A stretch of 64,000 nt of DNA from Arthrobacter russicus (GCF_031454135.1 NZ_JAVDQF010000001.1:2170001-2234000), one strand, 5' to 3'. Numbered from the stretch's first letter, positions 7,597 to 19,330 are shown. Notes: generated from the letters alone by a model not told the origin. Numbers and translations: made by a program.

Positions 7597-8847
7597 ATGG
7601 ATTCGCAACCGAGATTGAGCACTGCCCAGGCGGCATCCCGGCTGGGCATCAAGCCTGCGACCCTGTACGCCTATGTCTCCCGCGGCTTGATTTCGAGCGA
7701 GCCGGCGGTCGACGCATCCGGTTCCACGTTCGATGCTCTGGACGTGGAAGCGCTGGCCCGGTCTCGGAGCAACGCTTCCCGCAGCAGTGGTGTCAAGAGC
7801 GGAGCGCCCCGGCCCGCAACGGCCACCGGTGTGCCTTTGATGGTCCTGGACGCACCCTTCGCCTTGTTGAGCGATGAGGCGCTCTACTACCGGGGCCTGT
7901 CGGCTGATCGACTGGCGCGCGAGTACAGCTTCGAGCAAATCGCTGTCTGGCTGTGGGGAGATGGGCCGGCTCCCAGCGCCGATCCGGTGTTGTTCCGGGC
8001 AACCGCCGCGGGTGCCCGTGCCGCAACGGCGGCCGGTCGATTGCTGGGTCCCGGGGCGCGGGGCATCGATTTCATGCTTCAGGCCTTGCTCTCGGCGGCA
8101 AGCCACGATCCGCTGAAGCGAGATCTCCGTGATCGATCCACGGCAGCCCTGGGCGGTGATCTGATTGCGCAATTGGTGGCGGCCCTCCCGGGCGGACGAA
8201 GTTCCCGGGCCGGCATTGCGGAGTCCCTTTGGCGCAAACTGACCGGGCGGGAGTCCCGGCCCGTCGAGTTGCGATTGGCCACCATGGCGTTGGTGCTTTC
8301 GGTCGATCACGATCTGGCCGCCTCGACGTTTGCGGGCCGGGTCGCCGCCAGTGCCGGAGCCCACCCGTATGCGGCCATGATCAGTGCGTTGGCTGCAGCG
8401 GATTCAAGTCGGCACGGATCTGCCAGCGTCGCTGCTTGGGAGATGTTGTGCGCGGTGCATTCCGGACAGTCTCCGGAACAGGCGATTTCACATGAATTGA
8501 GCCGTGGCAACGGCATTCCCGGATTCGGACACCGAATCTACCGACGCCAAGACCCGCGGGCTAAGGCGTTGCTGACGGCTTTGCAGCAGGCACCCGAATA
8601 CCGGCCGGCGCTGAAGGCTGCCGCGGCTTTGATCGCCGTCGTGCATTCTCGTACGAATTACCCGGCGAACATCGATTTAGCATTGGCGGTTCTGATGCTG
8701 GGTTCCGGCATGCGCGAGGACGCCGGGCAAACGTTGTTCACCGTTGCCCGGAGTGCCGGCTGGTTGGCGCACATCATGGGCGAATATCGGCAGAAACCGC
8801 TGCGTTTGCGGCCGATAGGCGAATACACCGGCCCGATGCCGGCTTAG
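7597..8847 (+). CDS. Helix-turn-helix / citrate-synthase-like fusion protein
   Basis: 416 residues. Residues ~7-30 form a MerR/excisionase-like helix-turn-helix (STAQAASRLGIKPATLYAYV) followed by a wing-like segment. From about residue 80 the rest is a diverged citrate synthase fold. It keeps the His motifs (DHDLAAST, GFGHRIYRRQDPRA), an Asp in NIDLALAV and Arg in ARSAGW, but the segment around the Asp lacks the usual aromatic residues. Such fusions are known as paired genes beside a plain citrate synthase in actinobacteria. I infer either a metabolite-sensing regulator or a subunit partner. It overlaps the end of crgA on the other strand by four bases. Confidence 0.8.
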   Translation: MDSQPRLSTAQAASRLGIKPATLYAYVSRGLISSEPAVDASGSTFDALDVEALARSRSNASRSSGVKSGAPRPATATGVPLMVLDAPFALLSDEALYYRGLSADRLAREYSFEQIAVWLWGDGPAPSADPVLFRATAAGARAATAAGRLLGPGARGIDFMLQALLSAASHDPLKRDLRDRSTAALGGDLIAQLVAALPGGRSSRAGIAESLWRKLTGRESRPVELRLATMALVLSVDHDLAASTFAGRVAASAGAHPYAAMISALAAADSSRHGSASVAAWEMLCAVHSGQSPEQAISHELSRGNGIPGFGHRIYRRQDPRAKALLTALQQAPEYRPALKAAAALIAVVHSRTNYPANIDLALAVLMLGSGMREDAGQTLFTVARSAGWLAHIMGEYRQKPLRLRPIGEYTGPMPA

Positions 8848-9104
8848 CGCCAGCGGGTGGTCATCAAGAAGCCGACAATGACGATGCCGAAGCCCACCGC
8901 GATGTTCCAGGCGCCGATGCCGGGAATGGGCAGCGGGGTCGCCGTGTTGGAGGTGATGTAGAAAGCGATGATCCACAGGAGCCCGATGATCATCAAGCCG
9001 AACATGACCGGTTTGTACCAGACCGGATTCGGCTTGATGGCTTTGCTCGCGCCGGAATCCGGCTGCGGGCGGTTGGAACGGCGGCGCGACTTCGATTCGG
9101 GCAC
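8844..9104 (-). CDS. crgA: Cell division protein CrgA
   Basis: 86-residue membrane protein of the CrgA family, which links FtsZ-ring and peptidoglycan synthesis proteins at the actinobacterial septum. It has a basic N-terminus (SKSRRRSNR), a conserved NPVWYKPVMFGLMIIGLLWI first helix and a second helix ending FLMTTRWR. The start is a GTG at 9104 with AAGGAG seven bases ahead. A longer open frame to 9239 has no such signal and no homology. Its position beside pabA/trpG, pknB and pknA matches the conserved locus in other actinobacteria. The last four bases overlap the convergent HTH-citrate synthase gene. Confidence 0.95.
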   Translation of the reverse strand: MPESKSRRRSNRPQPDSGASKAIKPNPVWYKPVMFGLMIIGLLWIIAFYITSNTATPLPIPGIGAWNIAVGFGIVIVGFLMTTRWR

Positions 9105-9284
9105 AGGTTCTCCTTGACGGGCGGGCGGCACCGGCCGACCACCGAACTGGGGCGCTGACCAAAGCTGTTGATATCCTGCTAAAGGACATCGACTGCCGGT
9201 CCACACGGTTTCTCGCAGCAATTCTAGCGGCAAAACCAAAGTACGGCCTTAGCCGAAGAGGCAGAGTGGACATCAGGAGCGGTA

Positions 9285-10127
9285 TTGGGCACCTCCAGGA
9301 GCAGCCAATCGGCTGACGTGGGCATGGACGAACTGATTTCGTCTGCCCAGAAACGGGATCGCTCGAATCGTTCCGGCACCCGGAAGACCCGACCCAAAAA
9401 AGGCGTGTTCCGCACCATCGTGCAGGTTTTCGGCGAGCTCCTGATCACGGTCGGCGTGGTGCTGATGCTGTTCGTGGGCTGGGAGTTGTGGTGGACTAAT
9501 ATCCAGGCCGATCAAACCCAGCAGGCCGCGGTGCAGGAATTCGCCAAGGGCTTCCAAGGGCCGGTCACCCCGCAGGATCCAGGGAAAACCGACTACGGCG
9601 AGCCGGTAGTGGCGCAAGCGCCGAGCACCGCCGGCGAAACACTCGGCTTGGTTTACATTCCCCGGTTCGGTGCCGACTACAAGCCGCGTCCGGTGGTGCA
9701 GGGCACGGCGTTGCGCGAACTGAACACTTTGGGCTTGGGGCATTACACCTCTACCGCGATGCCGGGAGCCGTGGGCAACTTCGCCGTGGCCGGGCACCGG
9801 CAGACCAACGGCGCCACTTTGGACGCGATCCACACCCTGGTGCCGGGCGACCGCATTTATGTGCAAACCGCGGACGGTTACTACACCTACGTGTACCGCA
9901 ACAATGAGATCGTGCTGCCGAATCAGACCAATGTGCTCGCCGCGGTGCCGACCCAAGCCGGGGCGCCGCCGAACGGAAGGTACATGACCCTGACCAGTTG
10001 CAACCCGCGCTTCGGTTCGGCCGAACGCTTCATCGCCTACGCGGTAATGGAGTCCTGGCAGCCGATCAGTGCCGGCCCGCCGCAGGAGATCGCGCAACAG
10101 GTCCAAGCAACCGTCGGGAAGGGCTGA
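9285..10127 (+). CDS. Class E sortase
   Basis: 280 residues. A cytoplasmic N-terminus, one membrane helix (about 53-70, LLITVGVVLMLFVGW) and an extracellular sortase domain. Catalytic residues are visible: His in NFAVAGHRQT, Cys in MTLTSCNPRFG and Arg in SAERFIAY. Class E enzymes of actinobacteria attach LAxTG-bearing proteins to the cell wall; the giant surface protein at 24716-29110 ends with LANTG and is a plausible substrate. The start is a TTG at 9285 preceded by AGGAG with 5-base spacing. The internal ATG at 9324 lacks this spacing. It heads a run sortase - small membrane protein - amidotransferase with near-zero gaps. Confidence 0.93.
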   Translation: MGTSRSSQSADVGMDELISSAQKRDRSNRSGTRKTRPKKGVFRTIVQVFGELLITVGVVLMLFVGWELWWTNIQADQTQQAAVQEFAKGFQGPVTPQDPGKTDYGEPVVAQAPSTAGETLGLVYIPRFGADYKPRPVVQGTALRELNTLGLGHYTSTAMPGAVGNFAVAGHRQTNGATLDAIHTLVPGDRIYVQTADGYYTYVYRNNEIVLPNQTNVLAAVPTQAGAPPNGRYMTLTSCNPRFGSAERFIAYAVMESWQPISAGPPQEIAQQVQATVGKG

Positions 10128-10131
10128 GCTC

Positions 10132-10335
10132 ATGTACGGCTGGATTTTTCGGATGCTGCCCGGTCCGCTGTGGCTGCGGATCATCTTCGCGTTGCTCCTG
10201 ATTGCCGCGGTCCTCGCGGCCCTGGTCACCTGGGTGTTCCCTTGGCTGTCGCAGTTCAACCCCTTTACCGACTCCACGATTGGACAAGCTTCGATGATCG
10301 GACAGGCACTCGACGAGCCGGGGATGCTGCGATGA
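10132..10335 (+). CDS. Small single-pass membrane protein of the division locus
   Basis: 67 residues with one strong hydrophobic helix (about 13-36, LWLRIIFALLLIAAVLAALV) and a polar tail. No enzymatic motif. It starts 4 bases after the sortase stop behind GGGAAGGG and overlaps the amidotransferase start by ATGA. Translational coupling shows it is a real gene. Function unknown; the context suggests the cell envelope. Confidence 0.75.
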   Translation: MYGWIFRMLPGPLWLRIIFALLLIAAVLAALVTWVFPWLSQFNPFTDSTIGQASMIGQALDEPGMLR

Positions 10336-10970
10336 GCGCGCGAATCCTGGTCATCGACAACTACGACTCCTTCGTCTACACGTTGGTGGGCTATCTCCAG
10401 CAGCTCGGCGCGGAGACCACCGTGGTCCGCAATGACGACGTCACGCTCCAGGAAGCGGTCGCACTGGCCGAGGCCCGGGACGGCGTGCTGCTTTCACCGG
10501 GGCCGGGCAACCCGGCCGAGGCCGGAGTCTGCATCGAACTGATCCGCTGGTGCGCCGAGAGCCGGAAACCGATGTTCGGCGTCTGCCTGGGCCACCAAGC
10601 GCTCGCGGAGGCCTTCGGCGGCACCGTGGGGCACGCTCCGGAGTTGATGCACGGGAAGACTTCGTTGGTCGAGCACGACGGCGCGGCGATCTTCCGGGGC
10701 GTGCCCTCGCCGTTTACGGCCACCCGCTACCACTCGCTGACCGCGGAGCGCGACAGCATCCCCGCGGAACTCGAAATCACCGCGCAGACCGCCAGCGGGA
10801 TCGTGATGGGGTTGGCGCACCGCGAAGCCCCGCTGGTGGGCGTGCAGTTCCACCCCGAATCGGTGCTCACCGAGGGCGGCTACCGGATGCTGGGCAATTG
10901 GTTGGAATCCCTCGGCCAGACTGGGGCCGCGGAACTCTCATCCGGGATGAGTCCGCTGATCCACCGCTGA
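10332..10970 (+). CDS. pabA: Glutamine amidotransferase, aminodeoxychorismate/anthranilate synthase component II
   Basis: 212 residues of a class I (triad) glutamine amidotransferase that supplies ammonia to chorismate-using enzymes for folate (PabA) or tryptophan (TrpG) synthesis. The start shows LVIDNYDSFVYTL, the oxyanion region LLSPGPGNP, the nucleophile Cys in FGVCLGHQALAEAFGG and the catalytic His-Glu in GVQFHPES. The same gene sits beside pknB in other actinobacteria, annotated either trpG or pabA, and sequence alone does not decide. The ATG overlaps the preceding stop (ATGA). Confidence 0.92.
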   Translation: MSARILVIDNYDSFVYTLVGYLQQLGAETTVVRNDDVTLQEAVALAEARDGVLLSPGPGNPAEAGVCIELIRWCAESRKPMFGVCLGHQALAEAFGGTVGHAPELMHGKTSLVEHDGAAIFRGVPSPFTATRYHSLTAERDSIPAELEITAQTASGIVMGLAHREAPLVGVQFHPESVLTEGGYRMLGNWLESLGQTGAAELSSGMSPLIHR

Positions 10971-11016
10971 CCCGCAGGGCCGGCCGACCGCTTCCCACGC
11001 CCGTCTAATCGGCGGC

Positions 11017-11048
11017 TTCAGTGGGCTGGGCTGTCTGTGCCCACTGAA
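11017..11048. terminator. Hairpin between convergent pabA and pknB
   Basis: Perfect 10-bp arms (TTCAGTGGGC, 11017-11026; GCCCACTGAA, 11039-11048) with a 12-base loop, between two converging genes. It lacks a long T tract, so termination is probable rather than certain. Confidence 0.6.
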
Positions 11049-11083
11049 CCTGGGAATGGGACCGGCCTGGTGCTCGCGTCCGG

Positions 11084-13030
11084 TCAGGGTTTGCTGGTCG
11101 GACAGCCAGGCGGGGCCCCGGGAGCCGGCACTGCCGGGCAGCTCGGCGTGCCCGACGTCGAAGGGCTCGTCGGCGGACTCGGCGGCGGCGACGGCGGCGC
11201 CTTGGCGATCGTGATGTTCACCGTGGAACCCAGCGCGACTTCGGTGTCGGATTGCGGCGTCTGGCTGGTCACATTGCCCGGAGCCACCTGACTGTTCTCT
11301 TCCTCGGTGAAGTTGGGCACCAGGGTCGGTGAGGCCGCTTTGAGCGCTTGGGTCGCCTCGTCCTTGGTCTTGCCGTACAGCGCGGGCAACTTGACCTTGC
11401 CGGTGGCGATGTTCAAGGTGACTCTGCTGTTCGGCGCGACGCTCTGCCCGATTGCGGGCGATGTCGAGACCAGTTGCCCTTGCGGGATCAACGGGTCGTC
11501 GATCTGGTTGGTGTCTCCGGGTTGCAGGCCGAGCTGGCGGAGCGCATCCCGGGCCTGGGCTTCGGTCATTTTCAACAAGCTGTCCGGGATCAGCACGCTG
11601 GAGGGCCCGCTGGAGACCCGCAAGGCGACCGTGGAGCCCAGTGTCACGGAACTTCCTTCGGCCGGATTGGTGTCGATGACCAAGCCGGTGCGAACGTTGC
11701 TCGAGGTGACTCGTTCGACGTTCACCTTCAAGCCGAGATTGTAAATCGCCGAGAGCGCGTCGGTCTCGGACTTTCCAGCGACCGATGGAATCGACACCGT
11801 CTCCGGCGCCGGTGGTTTGGCGTTGAGCTGGTTGACCAGCAGAAAACCGCCGCCACCGAGGATCAGGATCAAGACCACGAAGAGCGTGATGATCCAGGCT
11901 CGGCGTTTCCGCTTGGCGCCTTTGCTCAGTTCCCTTTCGTCGAGCAGCCCGAGCGGCATCTGTTCCGGCTCGTCTTCGTGCGGCTCGCCGGTGGTCAGAG
12001 GTCCTCCGCTGATCACTTTGGCCATCGCCCGGGTTGCCGGGCCGTTGTCCGGATTCTGATCGTCCGGGGTTTGGTTGTCCGGGGTGGCAACCAGGACCGT
12101 GGCGGGAAGCTTGGTGGGGATTTCCGAGGCCAACTGGTCGGTGGTGGGTTCCGGTGGTTTGACCGGGCTCAGTTCGACGCCTGCTTTTGCCGCACGTAGC
12201 GCGCGACGGAATGAGGCGGCGTCCTGGAAGCGGTCTTGCCGGTCCTTTTGCAGGGCCCGCAGGAGCACGCTGTCCAGGGCCGGGCTGACCTCCGAATTGA
12301 AGTGGCTGGGCGCTTCTGCGGCTTCACGGACGTGCTGGTAAGCCACGGACACCGGGCTGTCGCCGATGAACGGCGGCCGTCCGGTCAGCATTTCATAGAA
12401 CAGGCAGGCCGCGGAGTACAGATCGCTGCGCGCATCCACGGTCTCGCCGCGGGCCTGCTCCGGGGAGAGGTACTGCGCGGTGCCGATCACGGCCTGGGTT
12501 TGGGTCATGGTGGCGGAAGAGTCGGCGATCGCCCGTGCGATGCCGAAGTCCATGACTTTGACCGCGCGTCCCTCTTTGGTCACCATCACGTTCGCCGGTT
12601 TGATGTCCCGGTGCACGATCCCGGCCCGATGGCTGTACTCGAGTGCGGAAAGCACGCCCAAGGTGTATTCGATGGCGTGATCGATGCTCAGATCACCGGC
12701 GCGGATCAAGGTCCGCAAGGTATCGCCTTCGACGTACTCCATGACGATGTACGGCAGATGGGTGTGCTCGGTCGAATCGATGTCCGGCAGGGAATCCCCG
12801 GTGTCGTAGACGGCCACGATCGAGGGGTGGTTCAATCCGGCGACAGCTTGTGCTTCGCGCCGGAATCTGGCCTGGAATTGCGGATCCCGGGCCAGATCCG
12901 AACGCAACAGCTTGATCGCGACGGTGCGGCCGAGCCGGATGTCTTTGCCCAAGTAGACATCGGCCATACCTCCGCGGCCCAGCAACTTGCCGAGTTCGTA
13001 GCGACCATTGAGCACGCGCGGTTCACTCAT
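11084..13030 (-). CDS. pknB: PASTA-domain serine/threonine protein kinase PknB
   Basis: 648 residues. The cytoplasmic kinase domain (about 10-280) has the Gly-rich loop GRGGMADV, Lys40, HRDIKPAN (140-147), DFG (161-163) and the activation loop TMTQTQAVIGTAQYLSPEQ with phosphorylatable Thr. A juxtamembrane linker and a single helix (~379-400) follow. Three extracellular PASTA domains (about 411-476, 478-543, 545-609) and a Pro/Ser tail complete it. PASTA domains sense muropeptides or lipid II in this family. The kinase controls wall growth and division through phosphorylated FHA-protein partners. It is the last gene of the fhaA-to-pknB operon and starts 55 bases after pknA. Mycobacterial PknB has four PASTA domains, so three is slightly shorter. 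Confidence 0.96.
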   Translation of the reverse strand: MSEPRVLNGRYELGKLLGRGGMADVYLGKDIRLGRTVAIKLLRSDLARDPQFQARFRREAQAVAGLNHPSIVAVYDTGDSLPDIDSTEHTHLPYIVMEYVEGDTLRTLIRAGDLSIDHAIEYTLGVLSALEYSHRAGIVHRDIKPANVMVTKEGRAVKVMDFGIARAIADSSATMTQTQAVIGTAQYLSPEQARGETVDARSDLYSAACLFYEMLTGRPPFIGDSPVSVAYQHVREAAEAPSHFNSEVSPALDSVLLRALQKDRQDRFQDAASFRRALRAAKAGVELSPVKPPEPTTDQLASEIPTKLPATVLVATPDNQTPDDQNPDNGPATRAMAKVISGGPLTTGEPHEDEPEQMPLGLLDERELSKGAKRKRRAWIITLFVVLILILGGGGFLLVNQLNAKPPAPETVSIPSVAGKSETDALSAIYNLGLKVNVERVTSSNVRTGLVIDTNPAEGSSVTLGSTVALRVSSGPSSVLIPDSLLKMTEAQARDALRQLGLQPGDTNQIDDPLIPQGQLVSTSPAIGQSVAPNSRVTLNIATGKVKLPALYGKTKDEATQALKAASPTLVPNFTEEENSQVAPGNVTSQTPQSDTEVALGSTVNITIAKAPPSPPPSPPTSPSTSGTPSCPAVPAPGAPPGCPTSKP

Positions 13031-13085
13031 GTGGTTGCTCCTTTCCGGTCAAGTCGATGGTTTTGCGGTGTTGCGGCCGGGGGCT

Positions 13086-14816
13086 TCACCTGCCCGAGTT
13101 GCCTGAAGGCGGCGTCGTCGGAGTGGTCTGCGCGGCCACGATGGTCACGGTGCTGCCCTTGGCGACTTGGCTGCCGACTCCGGGGCTGACGTCGGAAACC
13201 AGTCCGGTAGTGGCGCCGGCGGCGGTCAAGCCCAGACCGCGCAGAGTGGATCGGTACTGTTCCACCGTGGTCTGCGATGTGAAGCTCGGCACTGCAATGG
13301 TTTCCGGGCCCTTCGAGTAGGTCACGGTGACCTCGGAACCCTTTTTCACCACGCCGGTCGGATCCACTGAAGTGACGATTCCAACCGGAGTGCTGGCGTC
13401 GAAGACTTCGTTTGCCTTGACCGTCAGCCCGAGGTTGATCAACTGGGCCTGCACCGTGGAGAACTGTTGGCCGCGGTAACGGTCCGGGTAGATCGTCACG
13501 GTATCGTCCGGGGTCGGCGATGGGGTGGTCGGCGTGCTGCTCGGGGTGGTCGGCGTGCTGCTCGGGGTGGTCGGCGTGCTGCTCGGGGTGGTCGGAGACG
13601 CCGAGGTGCTGGTCGAGCTGGACATCGTGGCCGAATCGGAGGTGGTCGGCCTGGGGTTGAACACGCCGAGCGAGTTCAGCAGCAAGGCGACGAGCACGAA
13701 GACCACGAGCACGATCAAGGCGACGAGCGGCCAGGTCCACGGGCTGCGGCCGCGGCGGACCGGCTCTTCGGCCTCATCCTCCAAATCTTCGGGACTCCAA
13801 TCGCGTTCCGCTGCAAGCTGCGCTTCGCTGCCCACGGCCGGCATCGCCGAGGTCGCCGGCGCCGAACTGCCGACCGGAAGCGGAGAGCTCACTACCGAGG
13901 TGGGCGCGGTGCCACCGAGGTCGACCGGCGCAGTGATCGGGCCGGTCATCGATTCGAAGAGCAGCATTCCCGGCACTGCGGCGTGGGCGGCGTCGATGTC
14001 CCCATTGCGGATCGCATCCGCCGCGTCCGCGAGCTTGTCCGCATTGGCCGGCCGGTTGGCCGGGTCTTTGGCGAGCATCGACATCAGCAGCGCCCGGACC
14101 GGCGTCGGCAAGGATTCGGGCAGCGGCGGCGGTGCATCGTTCACCTGGGCCAGCGCGATCGCGATCTGCGACTCGCCGGAGAACGGACGATGGCCGGTGA
14201 GGCACTCGTAGCCGATCACGCCGAGCGAATAGATATCGCTCGAACCGGTGGCCAATTGCCCGGTGGCTTGCTCCGGCGCCAGGTACTGGGCGGTGCCCAT
14301 CACCTGGCCGGTTTGCGTCAACGGCACCTGATCGGCCAGCCGGGCGATGCCAAAATCGGTGATCTTCACCCGGTTGTCCGGGGTGATCAGCAGGTTTCCC
14401 GGCTTGACATCGCGGTGCACCAGGCCCTGGGCATGCGCGGCGGAGAGCGCCCGGGCGGTCTGCGAGATGATGCTCAAGGTCCGGTCCGGGGAAAGCACGT
14501 GCTCTTTTTCGATGATCGAAGAGAGCGGCTCGCCGGGCACCAATTCCATCACCAGGTACGCGGAACCGTCTTCTTCGCCGTAGTCGAAGACATTGGCGAT
14601 GCCCACGTGGTTCAACAGCGCGGTATGCCGTGCCTCGGCGCGGAAACGCTCCAGGAAGCCGGGGTCGCCGGTGTATTCCTCTTTGAGGATCTTGATCGCC
14701 ACGGTTCGGCCCAGGAGCTGGTCCTGGGCCCGCCAGACCTCTCCCATACCGCCGATGGCGATACGAGATGTGAGCTGGAATCTGCCGCCTAAGGTGATTC
14801 CCGACGTCGGTCTCAC
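13086..14816 (-). CDS. pknA: Serine/threonine protein kinase PknA with PASTA-like extracellular domains
   Basis: 576 residues. Kinase domain about 13-270 with GGMGEVWRA, Lys42, HRDVKPGN (134-141), DFG (154-156) and [18 protein letters not shown] membrane helix spans ~359-384, a Thr/Ser/Pro linker ~391-436 is encoded partly by tandem DNA repeats, and two PASTA-like domains lie at ~438-503 and 506-563. Mycobacterial PknA has no PASTA domain, so this form differs in its sensor part. The GTG start at 14816 overlaps the pbpA stop by GTGA, so translation is coupled. It acts with PknB on division and wall-synthesis targets. Confidence 0.92.
   Translation of the reverse strand: MRPTSGITLGGRFQLTSRIAIGGMGEVWRAQDQLLGRTVAIKILKEEYTGDPGFLERFRAEARHTALLNHVGIANVFDYGEEDGSAYLVMELVPGEPLSSIIEKEHVLSPDRTLSIISQTARALSAAHAQGLVHRDVKPGNLLITPDNRVKITDFGIARLADQVPLTQTGQVMGTAQYLAPEQATGQLATGSSDIYSLGVIGYECLTGHRPFSGESQIAIALAQVNDAPPPLPESLPTPVRALLMSMLAKDPANRPANADKLADAADAIRNGDIDAAHAAVPGMLLFESMTGPITAPVDLGGTAPTSVVSSPLPVGSSAPATSAMPAVGSEAQLAAERDWSPEDLEDEAEEPVRRGRSPWTWPLVALIVLVVFVLVALLLNSLGVFNPRPTTSDSATMSSSTSTSASPTTPSSTPTTPSSTPTTPSSTPTTPSPTPDDTVTIYPDRYRGQQFSTVQAQLINLGLTVKANEVFDASTPVGIVTSVDPTGVVKKGSEVTVTYSKGPETIAVPSFTSQTTVEQYRSTLRGLGLTAAGATTGLVSDVSPGVGSQVAKGSTVTIVAAQTTPTTPPSGNSGR
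13522..13595 (-). repeat. 21-bp tandem repeat in pknA linker
   Basis: Three full and one half copies of a 21-base unit (plus-strand GGGGTGGTCGGCGTGCTGCTC at 13522, 13543 and 13564, then 11 bases). They encode repeated Thr-Pro-Ser-Ser-Thr-Pro-Thr between the membrane helix and the PASTA domains of PknA. Copies appear identical, so length may vary between strains. Confidence 0.93.
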
Positions 14817-16288
14817 TTTTTCAACACCGCCTCAAAGAGTTTGCTTGCGTTAGGACTGGTCAATTTGTTGCTGTCCAGGATGTTCGCCCCCTGGACCATG
14901 ATCGAAACCACTACTTGGGGATCATTGGCCGGAGCGAATCCGGTGAACCAGGAATTCTTCACCGAATCCGGGATGGTCGGATCGGATTCCGCAGTGCCGG
15001 TCTTTCCGGCTACCGGGATGCCGGGCACCGCAGCGGCCTTGCCGATTCCGTTGTCCACCACGCCCTGCATCCACTGCGTGATCTGCTGGGCGATTTCCGG
15101 AGTGGTGGACTGGCGCAGCACCTCGGGCGTGAAGTCGTATTTCGTGATCGGCTTCAAATCCGGCGTGCGCACGGCCTGGATCAGGTTCGGTTTCATCTGG
15201 GTTCCGCCATTCGCGATCGCCGCGGTCATCATTGCGACCTCGAGCGGGGTCGCCCGGACGTCCTGCTGGCCGATCGCGCTGCGGGCCAGCGAGGCCGGGT
15301 CCAGAGTGCTGTTTTCCTGATTCGGGAACACGCTGCGGACCACCGGCGAGGGCAGCCTCAGGCTGGAGTCGTTGAAGCCGAACTTGGTGGCCTGGTCGGT
15401 GATCGCCTGCTGCCCCAGGTCTGCGGCGATACTGGCGAACGGGGTGTTGCAGGACTGGGCCAGGGCGAAGGCGAAATCCGCCTGGCTGCGTGCCGCGCAA
15501 CCGCCGGAGGTGTAGTTCGGCAGGCCCACCGTGGTGCCCGGGAAGTTGAGCACCGCGGGGTTCGGCAGCACGGAGTCCTTGTTGTACTTCCCGGAGGCCA
15601 GGGCCGCCGCGGTATCGACCAGTTTGAAGATCGAACCCGGGTAATAGGTGTCCCGGTAGGCCCGGGAGCCGTACATGTTGATCTGCGGGACGTTGACCAA
15701 CTGCTGGTAATTGCTGTTGACCGCCGCGAAGTCGTGGCCGGCCAGCAGATTCGTGTCGTAGCTGGGTTTGGAAACCATCGCGATGATCGCCCCGGTCTTC
15801 GGATTCAGCACCACGATCGAGCCCTGGACCCCGTCGGGGAGCATGTCGTAGGCCATTTTCTGGATCGCCGGATCGATGGTCAGCTCGACCGAGGAGCCTT
15901 TGGGCTGGGCCCCGGAGAGGATCTGGCCGACCCGGTCGAAGAACTGGTCCGGCGAATCGCCCACCAAGACGTTGTTCATTTCGTTCTCCAGCCCGGAGGA
16001 CCCGTGGTCGCGGGAGAAGAACCCGGTCAGGCCGGCGTACAGCGCGCCGTCGGTGTACTGCCGGACGAATTTGCAGGAGTCGCCGGAAGGCACGGACTGG
16101 GCGATGGCCTGCCCGCCGACTAGGATCGGCCCGCGTTCATTGCAGTAGTTCTGCGAAATCACCCGGTTGTTCAACGGATTGTTCTTCAGGCTGTCCACGG
16201 CGAAGAACTGCACGTAGGTCACCGAGCCCAAAATGAGCGCGAAGAGGGCGACCGCGACCACCCATGAGGATCGAATTGCCTGGTTCAC
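14813..16288 (-). CDS. pbpA: Penicillin-binding protein (PbpA, class B transpeptidase)
   Basis: 491 residues. An N-terminal membrane anchor (about 9-30), a dimerisation region, then the transpeptidase with SIFK (Ser nucleophile and Lys; many homologues read STFK), SCN as the SxN motif and KTGTAE as the KTG motif. It makes peptidoglycan cross-links and works with the RodA/FtsW-type glycosyltransferase encoded just upstream. The GTG start at 16288 overlaps the rodA stop and its own stop overlaps pknA. Confidence 0.95.
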   Translation of the reverse strand: MNQAIRSSWVVAVALFALILGSVTYVQFFAVDSLKNNPLNNRVISQNYCNERGPILVGGQAIAQSVPSGDSCKFVRQYTDGALYAGLTGFFSRDHGSSGLENEMNNVLVGDSPDQFFDRVGQILSGAQPKGSSVELTIDPAIQKMAYDMLPDGVQGSIVVLNPKTGAIIAMVSKPSYDTNLLAGHDFAAVNSNYQQLVNVPQINMYGSRAYRDTYYPGSIFKLVDTAAALASGKYNKDSVLPNPAVLNFPGTTVGLPNYTSGGCAARSQADFAFALAQSCNTPFASIAADLGQQAITDQATKFGFNDSSLRLPSPVVRSVFPNQENSTLDPASLARSAIGQQDVRATPLEVAMMTAAIANGGTQMKPNLIQAVRTPDLKPITKYDFTPEVLRQSTTPEIAQQITQWMQGVVDNGIGKAAAVPGIPVAGKTGTAESDPTIPDSVKNSWFTGFAPANDPQVVVSIMVQGANILDSNKLTSPNASKLFEAVLKK

Positions 16289-17723
16289 TGTGTCTGCACC
16301 GCCTCAGTCGGTTGGTCTCGGGATTCAGGTTTGCCGCCGGGTGTCCCGGCGTCCCGGCTGGCGCTGATCGTGCCGGGATCGGCATCCAACGGCGCCGGAG
16401 TGGTGGAGATCGGCCGACGCGCGGAATCCGAGATCAGGAGCAGCAGCGCGACGATGATCCAGTTCGCCAGCAACGAGGAGCCGCCGGCGGCCAGGAACGG
16501 CGTGGTCAGGCCGGTGAGCGGGATCAACCTGGTTACTCCGCCGATGACGACGAAGCACTGCAGTGCGATCGCGAAGGAGAGTCCGCAGGCCAGCAGTTTC
16601 CCGAAGGCGTCGCGGGTGCCCAGGGCGGCCCGGAAGCCGCGGGTGATCAACAGCATGTAGAGCATGATCACCGCGAACAGGCCGATCATGCCCAGCTCTT
16701 CGCCGACCGAGGCCACGATCATGTCCGAGTTGGCGAACGGGACCAGATCCGGTTGGCCTTGGCCCAAGCCGGTACCGATGGCTCCGCCGTTCGCCATGCC
16801 GAAGAGTGCTTGCACCACCTGGCCGCTGCCACCGGGGAAGCGGTTGTAAACCGTCGGGTCGAAAGCATTCCACCAGGAATCGATGCGCAGCCCTACGTGG
16901 CTGAAGATCTTCGAGGCGGCGAATCCTCCGACCGCGGCCAGCACCAGACCGATCACGATCCAGGAAACCCGGCTGGTGGCAACGTAGATCATGGTCATGA
17001 AGAGGCCGAAAAACAGCACCGAAGAGCCGATGTCCCGTTGGAAGACCAGGACGCCCACGCTGGCCAGCCAGGCGACGATCATCGGGCCGAGGTCGCGGGC
17101 CCGCGGAAGCTGCAGCGGACCGACTTTCTTGCCAGCCAGCAAGATCAGATCGCGGTTGGAAGAGAGGTACCCGGCGAAGAAGATCGCCAACGTGATTTTC
17201 GCGATCTCACCCGGCTGGAAGGAAGCCCCGCCGATGTTGATCCAGACGCTGGCGCCGTTGATCTCGCCGCCCGAGACGCCGGGCACCAAAGGCAGGATCA
17301 GCAGCATCACGCTGACCGCGAGCGAGATGTAAGTGAACCGGCGCAGGATCTTGTGGTCCCGCAGGTACCAGATCACGGCCACCGCGGCGATCACCGCCAC
17401 CGTGGTCCACATCCACTGCCGCTGCCCGGCGGTGCCGTTGGTCGCCACGTCGATCCGGTGGATCATGGCCAAGCCGATGCCGTTGAGCGCCACCACGATC
17501 GGAAGTATTACCGGGTCGGCATATTTTGCTCGGAAGCGCAGCGTGATGTGCATCGCGAGAGACAGCACGGTGAGCACCGAGGACTGGAAATAGAAGTCGG
17601 CGTCAAGGGTGGCCTGAAGATTTATGTCGACCAGGGCATATGCGCCGATGCCGATGATCAGGGCAAAGATCAGCAAGATCAATTCGGTGTTGCGCCGAGG
17701 TTTGGGAATGGTCAGGACTTGGC

Positions 17724-17727
<4 letters not shown>
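16285..17727 (-). CDS. rodA: SEDS-family peptidoglycan glycosyltransferase RodA/FtsW
   Basis: 480 residues with about ten to twelve membrane helices. SEDS signatures are visible: FQRDIGSSVLFFG, GSGQVVQALFGMANGG and the C-terminal LTTPFLAAGGSSLLANW. It polymerises lipid II in partnership with the class B PBP downstream. The start is the ATG at 17727 behind GGGAGG. The open frame runs on to 18765, but that part is antisense-like and overlaps pstP, so it is not coding. The ATG overlaps the pstP stop (ATGA). Confidence 0.95.
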
Positions 17728-19328
<1,601 letters not shown>

Positions 19329-19330
19329 GG

